Virus record (IMG/VR): IMGVR_UViG_3300047480_000598 | Span: 1 to 64,000 of that record | Source: a virus | Direction: 5' to 3' (one strand) | DNA: 64,000 nt | Shown: positions 38,866 to 46,672 of the stretch, one piece after another | How positions within the stretch are numbered: position 1 is the first letter of the stretch | How the letters are laid out: every line of letters begins with the position of its first letter | The notes under the pieces: model-generated | Database searches by the model: none | What the model was told of the DNA's origin: nothing | Seen by the model: the letters and a program-made list of their open reading frames with translations, nothing else | Position numbers and translations under genes: made by a program

Positions 38866-41800
38866 TTATCTACCTACTGTATTTTGAATTTCGCCAGTGT
38901 TCTTTAAACGTAGTGGAATGTAAATAAATTCTACTGCTTTAACTGGTTCGATAGCAATATCTAAATATAGTTCATTGCGATCAATTCTTGCAGGTGTGTT
39001 GTTTGATTCGTCGCAAACAACTATATAATCGTATAAAGCACGTTGTCCTACTAATTCTAATAGTAAGTTTTCTGCCGCACCTTTCAATTCGTCTCTTGTA
39101 ATTTTATCGTTCGGTTCAAACACATAAGGTCTTGCTAACTGTGCAAATCTTCTACGTAGGTATACAACTAAACGAGCAACATTAATACGATCTAATTGAC
39201 TTGCATTTCTAGAACGTGTAAATTGTCCGTAATTAACAAGTGCACCTGAGATAGTAGTAATTGGGTTGATCTTAACAAGGGACATTGCATCGCGTTGGCC
39301 CGATGTTAAAGATACAGTTACAAATTCGCCTTCGGAATCTATATAACCTACTGAAGTAGCGTTAGTAATTCCACCTCTTCTAGTACCAGCCGGAGCAAAC
39401 CATGGATAACTTACATTGTCGCTAAGTGAAAATGTACGTAACATCATGTGACTCGGTGGAACAACAACATCATTGCCTAAGTTATCTGAAGTGTACCCCC
39501 ATGGATAGAACACACCTAAATATTCGTCGCTGCTTGATAATCCAGATGAATTATTTGTTGCTGATTGAGCGGAGTTATTTCCCCAGCTAGTTAAGGAAGT
39601 TGCATCTGATGCTAAACGAGCAGGAGTATCACCGATAACAAATGCTGTTAATCCTCGATCATAATTTAATGCAACCATTTCGTCGATTAATTCTGGGTAA
39701 CCCGGACAAGCAATTAAGTTAAAGATTCTGCTTTCTTCTTCTCTAATCTTTTGATTGCTATTAACAAGTGCTTGTAATGCTTTTACTACTACACCTCTTT
39801 GAGCAAGTCTACCGAAAGATCCTACACCGTTTTCTTGATTTGGAGCTTCACTGACCCAACGATGTGGATAGTAAGTAGTCATTCCTTCGCCGTTGTAAAC
39901 AAGATTATCAGCAGTTGTATCAATGTAATCAGTTACATAACGCTTTACATTGAAGCCTGAACGACGTAAGTTCCATAATAACATACCTGTAGGATAAAGA
40001 GCAGGATCTACACAATCCGGATCAACAAAATCACTAGTTAATAACTCTGGAATTGTTCCTTGCGGTGAAGTTCCGGTTTGTGCAATCGGATCATAAGTTC
40101 CGCCCGAAGTCCCCCATCGAGCATCGGCAAATACTACACCATTTTCAGTTGTTTGATCAGTAGTGTCTATTTGTAACCACTTATTTAATTCTTTACTATA
40201 TCTGTAAATTGATGGATAGTTTTCAATTCCAGCATCACTAACGTCGATCCAAATATCACCTTCTTCAAGATCAGTTAAATCGGATTGCTTTTTTGGCTTA
40301 GTTGCTGAAATAATCGGACCATTATCATCAGTGTCAATGTTAGCAGCATAATTCTTATATCCTACCCATTCAGTACCGTTATTAATCATAATATCAACAT
40401 CGTGTAGATAACTGTTGTACCATAATTGACCGTCTACCGGTGTAGTTGTTAATGCTGTCGGGCTTGCTTCTGCTAACCAGCTATCACCGATACTAGAAGT
40501 CCATAAAGACCCTACATAGTGATCGGTTCCTAGTGCAAAAGCCGGATCTTCGTAGAAATTTGCTGAATCTGTAAATAAGGTACCGATCGGTGTTCCTGAT
40601 GTATCTACAAATTTAATTTCTCCACCTAACCTATGACGTAAAACAATTTTGTTAAATTCGTTTTTAGTAGCAACAATATTTGACGCATATGCATTACCGC
40701 TTAATGTTGTTTCTGCTAATTTAGTTGTTAGTGCTGTGATAAAGCTATCAGCATCTGCACTAGCACTACCAGAAGCAACAAATTGAACTGAAAGAGGTGC
40801 TGTAAAAACTGTGCTATTCTTTACAGATTCTGAAATAGTAAATGTATACGTTCCTGCTGTTACTGTGCTTTGTGATGTAAGAACAGTATCACCTACTGCA
40901 TTTCTAGCATAAATCTTAAAGTTTGCAATTTGAGGATCGGCTTCGCCTTCATTAAATTTTACATATAATGAGCCTAATGCTAAATTACGGCCGCCGCCGG
41001 TTTTATCTAATTCAGCTAATGCAGCAACATTTGATTCATATAAAGGAGCTGAAACATTTTCCCAAGCATCAGTAACTTGGTTAAACTTACGAACAATCCA
41101 GTTTGCACCAAAGTTTGGATTAGTTGTTTTAATCCAAATCGATCCAGTTGGCTTTCCTCTAGCAGAATTAGTTAAGCTAGTTGTTTTAAATACCGGAACA
41201 TCTGTGTGCTTAGAAATTTGCAATTCTGGTGCATAGTAAGTTTTACCCGATTCTAATCCGACTTTGCTTACTGATGTTCCTGCTAAACTAATCGGAGTTC
41301 CTGTAGAATATAGCTCTAATTTACCATTAATTCTGGCAGCAGTAACTCCTGGGATACTTGCTGCATTGATTGCAGTTACTAGTTCGGCAATTGTAGTTAC
41401 TGTGTTAATCGAACTATATGTTTGACTATTGGCAGTAATAGTAAATGTATCAGCATCTATTCCTGCACCGTCTAAAATGTCACCATTGCTCGATACTGTT
41501 CCTTGTGCTGTAGGCCAACTTGCAACCCATTCTTCAGATCCAACTTCTACCCATACTCCAGCAGGCTCGTCTGTAAGTGACTTTTTAAACCATAGTTTGT
41601 TTAATGTAGTTACCGAAACAAGAGCATAATCCCCAACTGCTCCGATACTTGATTTAGGAGTGTAATCTCCCGCTTCGAAGTCTACTACCTTAGTAGTTTC
41701 GGTGATTACTAAAGGAAGTTTATTAGTAAATGTCTGCCCGCCTGGTTCTTTAGCCGGAGCTGAATTCCACTCAAAAATACCAAATCTTGTCGAATTGGTA

Positions 41801-42216
41801 TTGAACCAAAGTGTACCGTCCTCTGGATTACCAGTCGGTTCGGTTGAAGTACCGTCAAGTTGTGATAAATCAAGATCTGCTCTAACAACATAGGCTCTAT
41901 TGCTAACACCTAAATAACTATAAGCTGCCTGCAATCCATATTCATTTTGCTCTCCAGCATGAATAGGATTGTTGTTAATATCAGTTTTAAATACAGGTGT
42001 TCCGAATGTGTCTACTAGTTCTCTTTGACTAGTAATTAAATATACTTGTCCGGAATTTACCTTTTCAGTTCCAGCAGCGGTTCCGGTTCCTCCGCTATTT
42101 TGCTTATTTTCTGCCGAAGCAACGACGATTAATGGTACAGTACCTGGTGCGGATGTAGCATAGAAACTTTCATCTGTAACTGTAACACTTACGCCTGGTG
42201 AAATTAATTGGGCCAT
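38866..42216 (-). CDS. 18: Tail sheath protein, T4 gp18, strongly enlarged (1116 aa)
   Basis: The contractile sheath. The N-terminal part (LISPGVSVTVTDES; LITSQRELVDTFGTP; AAYSYLGVSNRAYVVRADL) and the C-terminal part (RLVVYLRRRFAQLARPYVFEP; GAAENLLLELVGQRALYDY; AIEPVKAVEFIYIPLRL) are clearly gp18. T4 gp18 has 659 residues; the excess lies in the middle (about 125-720). There the short motif 'G-x-[LI]-[WY]-[FIVT]' recurs (DGTLWFN, GSIWIKT, GSLYVKF, GSLWTSS, DGQLWYN, EGDIWID), each followed by an aromatic strand. This suggests a chain of small beta modules decorating the tail surface. An imperfect octamer (ACTAAATA) and a GGAG site precede it. Confidence 0.92.
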   Translation of the reverse strand: MAQLISPGVSVTVTDESFYATSAPGTVPLIVVASAENKQNSGGTGTAAGTEKVNSGQVYLITSQRELVDTFGTPVFKTDINNNPIHAGEQNEYGLQAAYSYLGVSNRAYVVRADLDLSQLDGTSTEPTGNPEDGTLWFNTNSTRFGIFEWNSAPAKEPGGQTFTNKLPLVITETTKVVDFEAGDYTPKSSIGAVGDYALVSVTTLNKLWFKKSLTDEPAGVWVEVGSEEWVASWPTAQGTVSSNGDILDGAGIDADTFTITANSQTYSSINTVTTIAELVTAINAASIPGVTAARINGKLELYSTGTPISLAGTSVSKVGLESGKTYYAPELQISKHTDVPVFKTTSLTNSARGKPTGSIWIKTTNPNFGANWIVRKFNQVTDAWENVSAPLYESNVAALAELDKTGGGRNLALGSLYVKFNEGEADPQIANFKIYARNAVGDTVLTSQSTVTAGTYTFTISESVKNSTVFTAPLSVQFVASGSASADADSFITALTTKLAETTLSGNAYASNIVATKNEFNKIVLRHRLGGEIKFVDTSGTPIGTLFTDSANFYEDPAFALGTDHYVGSLWTSSIGDSWLAEASPTALTTTPVDGQLWYNSYLHDVDIMINNGTEWVGYKNYAANIDTDDNGPIISATKPKKQSDLTDLEEGDIWIDVSDAGIENYPSIYRYSKELNKWLQIDTTDQTTENGVVFADARWGTSGGTYDPIAQTGTSPQGTIPELLTSDFVDPDCVDPALYPTGMLLWNLRRSGFNVKRYVTDYIDTTADNLVYNGEGMTTYYPHRWVSEAPNQENGVGSFGRLAQRGVVVKALQALVNSNQKIREEESRIFNLIACPGYPELIDEMVALNYDRGLTAFVIGDTPARLASDATSLTSWGNNSAQSATNNSSGLSSSDEYLGVFYPWGYTSDNLGNDVVVPPSHMMLRTFSLSDNVSYPWFAPAGTRRGGITNATSVGYIDSEGEFVTVSLTSGQRDAMSLVKINPITTISGALVNYGQFTRSRNASQLDRINVARLVVYLRRRFAQLARPYVFEPNDKITRDELKGAAENLLLELVGQRALYDYIVVCDESNNTPARIDRNELYLDIAIEPVKAVEFIYIPLRLKNTGEIQNTVGR

Positions 42217-42249
42217 TTTATGATCTCCATCAAATACGATTTCTAATTG

Positions 42250-42257
42250 TATTTAGT
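42250..42257 (-). promoter_or_regulatory. Possible late promoter ACTAAATA before the sheath gene
   Basis: An imperfect octamer; predicted +1 near 42244 gives a leader of 28 bases containing the GGAG site. Confidence 0.4.
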
Positions 42258-42310
42258 GGATTGTTTTAATTTTGGACCGGTTAACTACACTATAAAAGGG
42301 GTGTAAAAGG

Positions 42311-42318
42311 TTTAAATA
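42311..42318 (+). promoter_or_regulatory. Possible late promoter TTTAAATA, four bases before ATG
   Basis: TTTAAATA, four bases (ACAT), then ATG 42323. One mismatch from TATAAATA; the spacing resembles the leaderless class. Confidence 0.4.
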
Positions 42319-42322
42319 ACAT

Positions 42323-42658
42323 ATGAGACCGATATGTAAGTGCGGAGAACGTCCTAAAGCCGTTAATTATATTAAAGACGGACGAACATACTATCGAAAG
42401 CTATGCGAAGTATGTATGAAAAATGGGTTATATCACGGTATACCTCGATGGAAGAGGGCCGGATATAAGTTACACAAGTGTTGTGATAAATGTGGATTCA
42501 AATCCCCGTACAAAGAAGTGTTTTCAGTGTTTCATGTTGACGGGGATCTAAATAATTGCTCGTTTTTAAATCTTAAAACAGTTTGCGCAAATTGTCAACG
42601 AGTTCTAGCGAGAGAAGGGATTACTTGGAGACAGGGGGATCTTGTACCAGATCTTTAA
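42323..42658 (+). CDS. HNH-like zinc-binding protein, possible recombination endonuclease (111 aa)
   Basis: Cys pairs CKCGERP and KLCEVC (residues 5-40), CCDKCGF, then FHVDGDLNNCSFLNLKTVCANC (about 73-94). The last resembles HNH nucleases (His-x-Asp-Gly ... Asn ... Asn-Leu-x-x-x-Cys-x-x-Cys). T4 endonuclease VII has a related zinc-bound His-Asn site, so Holliday-junction resolution is a reasonable guess, but a general nicking or zinc-ribbon protein is equally possible. It is the only plus-strand gene between sheath and neck genes, and its end overlaps the kinase gene tail to tail. Confidence 0.65.
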   Translation: MRPICKCGERPKAVNYIKDGRTYYRKLCEVCMKNGLYHGIPRWKRAGYKLHKCCDKCGFKSPYKEVFSVFHVDGDLNNCSFLNLKTVCANCQRVLAREGITWRQGDLVPDL

Positions 42659-44339
42659 TAGATTGATATAGTTCATCAATAGTTCCATCATTTTCAATAG
42701 TCACATCAATGTTAGGCCCTATCCAAGACATTTCGCTTTCGTGAATTTTACGATACTTTAGTTTATCAGCTGCACCAGATTTGCCGATGTTTGCATCGTA
42801 CGCAAATTTATACCAATCTGGTTCTGGCCCTCGTTTTATACGAACTACAATTCCTCCAGCTTCTTTGAGTGCCTTAATTTCGTTAGGAAATCGACAATCT
42901 GTAATTACAATGTTGTCGTTACTAAATCGAAGTTTGTTTTCTACACTAGCGATCCATATGTCAGGATGAAATTGATGTCGAAGTATTTCTGTTCCCCAAT
43001 GCTGAAGTACAAATCTCGGAGTTATAGTCATATCCAACCTGTTTGACCACCATTCATCGGGCTCTTCTCGCCATTTTCTTGATTCAGCTGTGCGTCCTTC
43101 TAGTAAGACACGATCCCAACCAAATATTGCTGATACTGCATCTTTTAAAGAACTTGCAAAACTTTCCCTTCTAAAACCATGAAAATTAACTAAGTAATCG
43201 GCAACAGTATCTTTGCCTGACCCTATAAATCCGCATATACCTATAATCATATTTCCTCTAAATAAAAAGTGATATTTGTTATTTTTATATTCAAATCGAT
43301 CTTTAGTGTAAACTATTTTATCATCATATTGAACTACTAATTTTCCAGCTTCTATTATAACTGTGTAAAAGTCATCAAGAACATCTGAAAAGACTGTTTG
43401 ATCGTATAGATGATGTGTATTATAATTTATTTCTTGCACAAAAATTGGACCTGATGTGCTAGTCATTCCGAATAGAGATATAATAGATGCATGTTTATCA
43501 ACTACAAGATCAGTAACTTGCTCACGAGATGGCGATAATATTGTATATATTGTTAGATTTAGTAACGACGATGCTCGATTATACTTAATAAAATTATCTA
43601 TCATAGTATCAAACATTATGCATCGAGTTATACCATAATAACTAATGTAAGATGGCCAGATATTATTGTCATCATCGCACCAAAATTGATTTTTACAAAA
43701 CTTAAATGCTGGCAAAAAGAATAATGCTAAACTAGTACCATGATGTAATATTCTAGTATGCATACATCTATCGTTATTATCAATTTTGAAGAGCTTACCG
43801 TTTCTATGTAATAAACGGTAATAAAACTCATGGGAGTGTTCTTCAATTGCGTCCGATCGTATTTTTTGTGTGTATTTTTCGCTAATCGATCTTGTTAAAA
43901 TAGATGAATTGTTAGCCCATTTAATGTCTTTTTTCGAAGTATCTTGATATGTTTTAATAATATTCGCATCAATTGCAGTATCTTTATATGTATTTGTAAA
44001 CTCTAATAGATCTTTCTTATCGAATGGTACAATTACATGATCAATCTTTCCATATCGATTATTTAATTCTTTGTAGTTTGAGATTTTATGTGATACTGCA
44101 ATTACAAATACTAATCCTAATTCGGCACACGCATAAAACCATGGAGTATAATAATTTCCAAATGTAATGATAACTTGGTCTCCGGCTTTAACATTAACCT
44201 CTTTAATTAAATAAGTTTTTGCCCTATCAATTAACTCAATTAGCTCATCGTACTCAAAAATTAACTCTTTGTCGACTATATGTAATGATAGGTCAGAATT
44301 GATACAAGCTCGAGTTATTATTTTATCATTCGACGACAC
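42621..44339 (-). CDS. Fusion: degenerate acyl-adenylate ligase domain + deoxynucleoside monophosphate kinase (572 aa)
   Basis: GTG start after GAGG. Residues 1-363 align with the ANL protein at 44318-45613 (EELIDRAKTYLIKEVNVKAGDQVI; HTRILHHGT; IISLFGMTSTSGP), but its phosphate-binding Ser/Gly/Thr loop is absent, TE became TS, and TGD became TKD. The match stops at FRGN, the hinge before the C-terminal ANL lid. The next codon is ATG 43250, preceded by AGAGGAAAT, and starts a 209-residue kinase: GICGFIGSGKDTVADYL (P-loop), RESFASSLKDAV, ITDCRFPNE, as in T4 gp1. The kinase feeds dNTP synthesis and can be made alone from its own site. Confidence 0.85.
   Translation of the reverse strand: MSSNDKIITRACINSDLSLHIVDKELIFEYDELIELIDRAKTYLIKEVNVKAGDQVIITFGNYYTPWFYACAELGLVFVIAVSHKISNYKELNNRYGKIDHVIVPFDKKDLLEFTNTYKDTAIDANIIKTYQDTSKKDIKWANNSSILTRSISEKYTQKIRSDAIEEHSHEFYYRLLHRNGKLFKIDNNDRCMHTRILHHGTSLALFFLPAFKFCKNQFWCDDDNNIWPSYISYYGITRCIMFDTMIDNFIKYNRASSLLNLTIYTILSPSREQVTDLVVDKHASIISLFGMTSTSGPIFVQEINYNTHHLYDQTVFSDVLDDFYTVIIEAGKLVVQYDDKIVYTKDRFEYKNNKYHFLFRGNMIIGICGFIGSGKDTVADYLVNFHGFRRESFASSLKDAVSAIFGWDRVLLEGRTAESRKWREEPDEWWSNRLDMTITPRFVLQHWGTEILRHQFHPDIWIASVENKLRFSNDNIVITDCRFPNEIKALKEAGGIVVRIKRGPEPDWYKFAYDANIGKSGAADKLKYRKIHESEMSWIGPNIDVTIENDGTIDELYQSIKDLVQDPPVSK
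43248..43261 (-). promoter_or_regulatory. 1: Internal ribosome site and ATG of the nucleotide kinase
   Basis: AGAGGAAAT-ATG on the minus strand, inside a continuous frame. It makes independent production of a gp1-like deoxynucleoside monophosphate kinase likely, coding 42621-43250. Confidence 0.7.
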
Positions 44340-45613
44340 TTGATCCTCACGGCATTTGCATTAAACTTAACACCACTCATGAATCTACTTTTAGGAAGTG
44401 ATAGTTGTTTAGATATTTTATAATTACTTCCTAATAAAGTTTGTATATTTAGATTTAGTTCTTCTAAGTTTAGTTCACAAGTCGTTCTAAGATATATCTC
44501 ATTGAAAACAGAATCTATAACAATATCAAAATCGTTGATGTATTTTATGATAAGATTGTTTAGTAAATTAACATCAACGAGTTCATTGTTTATCGAATAT
44601 CTATTGCCTCGTCCTTGAAAGATCATACGATTGTCAATAACAGAAAACTGATCGCCCGTATCGATAATTTGACCCGACGGCATTGTTACTTGCAGCAAAT
44701 TATTTTTTATATTAATTTTGTAAAAATTATCAAGTAACTCCCCGAAATCGTTTGGTTGAAAAGAGAGTTTATTCTTATTGTTTAATTTTGACAAGAAAAT
44801 AGGACCCGATGTCTCAGTGCATCCGTACAGAGAAATAACTTCGATTCGATCATTAATTATTCGGTCAAAACCGTTGGGTAACTTTGATGCTACAAATATT
44901 GTAAAATTATAATCGATGTCATTGTCGAAGTTATTATGAATTGCATCTAGGTACTTTAAAAATACTAAACATCGATTGATTTTGTTCTCTTTTATAAACT
45001 TTACCCACTTATCTTTCTTACCGTCAAAGTAATAGTGATTTTTACAGGAAATGATGACCGGAAGGAAGTATACTCCTACAGTACTACTATGAGCTAAGGT
45101 TCGTGTATGAATGCATCTATCTTGCAGTTGTAAATTATATAACTTACTGTTACGATGCGCTAACTTATATAAAAAGTTATGTGTGTATTCGACAATTTTA
45201 GGATCGTTGGTCGACCCAGAACTTAAAGTTTCGATTAAAATCGAATCAGGTTCGGCCCAGTATTCATTTTGAAGCGAGGTGTCGGTCCAATCTAAAATTT
45301 CCCCAAAGTCTGATAATAAGTGGTCGATATTGCCGTATAACTTTAATGTGCTTTTAGATTCCTCTGCATTAGAATCAACGACAATAAACTTTAATCCAAG
45401 TTCGGCTCCTGCTAGAAACCAAATGAACAATCCGGGCCACTTGCTGTTTAAAATTAGAACACGCTGTCCTTTTTTAACTTGTTTAATTTTTATTAAGAAT
45501 GTTTTAGCACGATTGATATAATCAATAATATCATTATAACTGTAGTGGGTTTCTACAGTTTCAGAATTAACTGTAATATTAAGCTGTGAATTAAGTATTC
45601 TTCTTGTAATCAA
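44318..45613 (-). CDS. Acyl/aminoacyl-adenylate-forming enzyme, ANL superfamily (431 aa)
   Basis: Activates a carboxylate with ATP. Motifs in order: LSSGSTNDPKIVEYTH (phosphate-binding loop, near residue 132), HTRTLAHSS, VISLYGCTETSGP (YGxTE), IDTGDQF (TGD, ribose-binding) and GRGN (hinge). A C-terminal lid ends SRFMSGVKFNANAVRIKCRR, where a Lys may be catalytic. All core motifs are kept, unlike the fused paralogue downstream. It is shorter than typical CoA ligases (500+), closer to small adenylation domains. The start is a TTG overlapping the membrane protein gene by 23 bases; no ATG is available upstream. No carrier protein is visible nearby. Confidence 0.8.
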   Translation of the reverse strand: MITRRILNSQLNITVNSETVETHYSYNDIIDYINRAKTFLIKIKQVKKGQRVLILNSKWPGLFIWFLAGAELGLKFIVVDSNAEESKSTLKLYGNIDHLLSDFGEILDWTDTSLQNEYWAEPDSILIETLSSGSTNDPKIVEYTHNFLYKLAHRNSKLYNLQLQDRCIHTRTLAHSSTVGVYFLPVIISCKNHYYFDGKKDKWVKFIKENKINRCLVFLKYLDAIHNNFDNDIDYNFTIFVASKLPNGFDRIINDRIEVISLYGCTETSGPIFLSKLNNKNKLSFQPNDFGELLDNFYKINIKNNLLQVTMPSGQIIDTGDQFSVIDNRMIFQGRGNRYSINNELVDVNLLNNLIIKYINDFDIVIDSVFNEIYLRTTCELNLEELNLNIQTLLGSNYKISKQLSLPKSRFMSGVKFNANAVRIKCRRMIK

Positions 45614-45845
45614 GACTATTTTGCAACCATGCTTTGTAAGAAGGATTAGGATGATTTTCTAATCGCTGTTTATATAGCTTTATAACAATAAATGCTGCTG
45701 TACCTTTGAAGAAGAAAGGAAAGATTGCATGTATAATTGATGCTATTGCTGCATAGAATAGCAGAAAACCGGCATAGATTGCAAATTTTAGATGTTCAAA
45801 ATACGATGTTTGGCTGTCTTTTAAATGTTGTGTTAAAAATTTCAT
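45591..45845 (-). CDS. Small membrane protein, DUF6356-like (84 aa)
   Basis: Two hydrophobic segments (about residues 20-39 and 40-58: FAIYAGFLLFYAAIASIIH and AIFPFFFKGTAAFIVI) are joined by a His/Pro turn (IHAIFPF) and followed by a basic tail. The HxxFPF turn is typical of a small family of bacterial and phage membrane proteins of unknown function. It lies between gp13 and the ANL pair, overlapping each. It might anchor or transport a product of the ANL enzymes; this is only a guess from position. Confidence 0.65.
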   Translation of the reverse strand: MKFLTQHLKDSQTSYFEHLKFAIYAGFLLFYAAIASIIHAIFPFFFKGTAAFIVIKLYKQRLENHPNPSYKAWLQNSLDYKKNT

Positions 45846-46630
45846 TACCCAATAATAAATGTATAAGGAGTGCCGCCCGGAATATTTAACTCTATTTCCT
45901 TATCGAGTCTTTCAATTTCTTGATTGCCTTCTGTAATAAGTGCAGTTCCGTTTAGTGTAATACCGCCACTTGGCCCTGCGATGTTTCCAAATAAACTACG
46001 TGCTTGCCCTAACATAGTCTTACAGGTCGCTAATGTATAATCTTTAATCCATTGCTTTGCATAGATGTCTTGCAATAATACAAAGTCTGGACGAAAGTTA
46101 TGAGTTCTTAGAAGAATTTGCTCGCCTTGTGCAAACGGACGTTGTAAGATTGTTAAGATATGACTAGTTGGTTTCCATTTAAACTCAACAAAACTACCGA
46201 ACATTCTTCCTACTAACTTTTGATATCCTGCAAATAGCTCGTAAGTTGCTAAACCGCCCATCATAGTTCCGCTTAACAAATAAGTGTTAGTGTATGCTAA
46301 GTTGAATGGTTCAAATAAAGTACCACCTGCACCTAAGCCGCTTCTAGAACCAATAGATCTACGAAAAATAGATTGAACTTCGATTACTTCGTCAGGAAGT
46401 CTATACTCGTTCACATCCTGCATTAATTCGAGAAACATATAACTTTCTTCGACTGCATTTGAACTTCTTTGACGGAATCTAGTCAATGCTCTATCTAATG
46501 CTGTTTCGTAATGCTTAGGATCGAGCTCTACATCAATCATGCCGTCACCGAGCATATTTCTCACATAATCAAATACTTTATTTCTTTCAATTAACGAGGT
46601 TGATTCGTTGCTAGCTGGTAGATCATCCAT
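45845..46630 (-). CDS. 13: Neck protein, T4 gp13-like (261 aa)
   Basis: gp13 caps the filled head and joins it to the tail. The protein starts with DLPASNESTSLIERNKVFDYVRNMLGDGMIDVELDP and has ALDRALTRFRQRSSNAVEESYMFLEL, EYRLPDEVIEVQSIFRRSIGS and WIKDYTLATCKTMLGQARSLFGN, as in gp13 proteins of marine T4-like phages. Size is close to T4 (309). It is transcribed leftwards from one half of the palindromic double late promoter, with a 12-base leader containing GGAG. gp14 and gp15 read rightwards from the other half. Confidence 0.85.
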   Translation of the reverse strand: MDDLPASNESTSLIERNKVFDYVRNMLGDGMIDVELDPKHYETALDRALTRFRQRSSNAVEESYMFLELMQDVNEYRLPDEVIEVQSIFRRSIGSRSGLGAGGTLFEPFNLAYTNTYLLSGTMMGGLATYELFAGYQKLVGRMFGSFVEFKWKPTSHILTILQRPFAQGEQILLRTHNFRPDFVLLQDIYAKQWIKDYTLATCKTMLGQARSLFGNIAGPSGGITLNGTALITEGNQEIERLDKEIELNIPGGTPYTFIIG

Positions 46631-46647
46631 TTTTAATTCTCCATGTA

Positions 46648-46655
46648 TATTTATC
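46648..46655 (-). promoter_or_regulatory. Late promoter GATAAATA (minus) for gp13
   Basis: The left arm of the perfect dyad TATTTATC-CTGC-GATAAATA. Predicted +1 near 46642 gives a short leader with GGAG before ATG 46630. Confidence 0.8.
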
Positions 46656-46659
46656 CTGC

Positions 46660-46667
46660 GATAAATA
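46660..46667 (+). promoter_or_regulatory. Late promoter GATAAATA, five bases before ATG, for gp14
   Basis: The right arm of the dyad; TGAGT separates it from ATG 46673. Predicted leaderless. Confidence 0.8.
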
Positions 46668-46672
46668 TGAGT

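Noticed and set aside
43248-43261. Kinase fusion as a sequencing error
   Set aside because: A single lost stop is possible, but the frame is continuous, the kinase keeps its own ribosome site, and several ANL motifs are already lost, so the ANL part was degenerate anyway. Cannot be excluded without reads.
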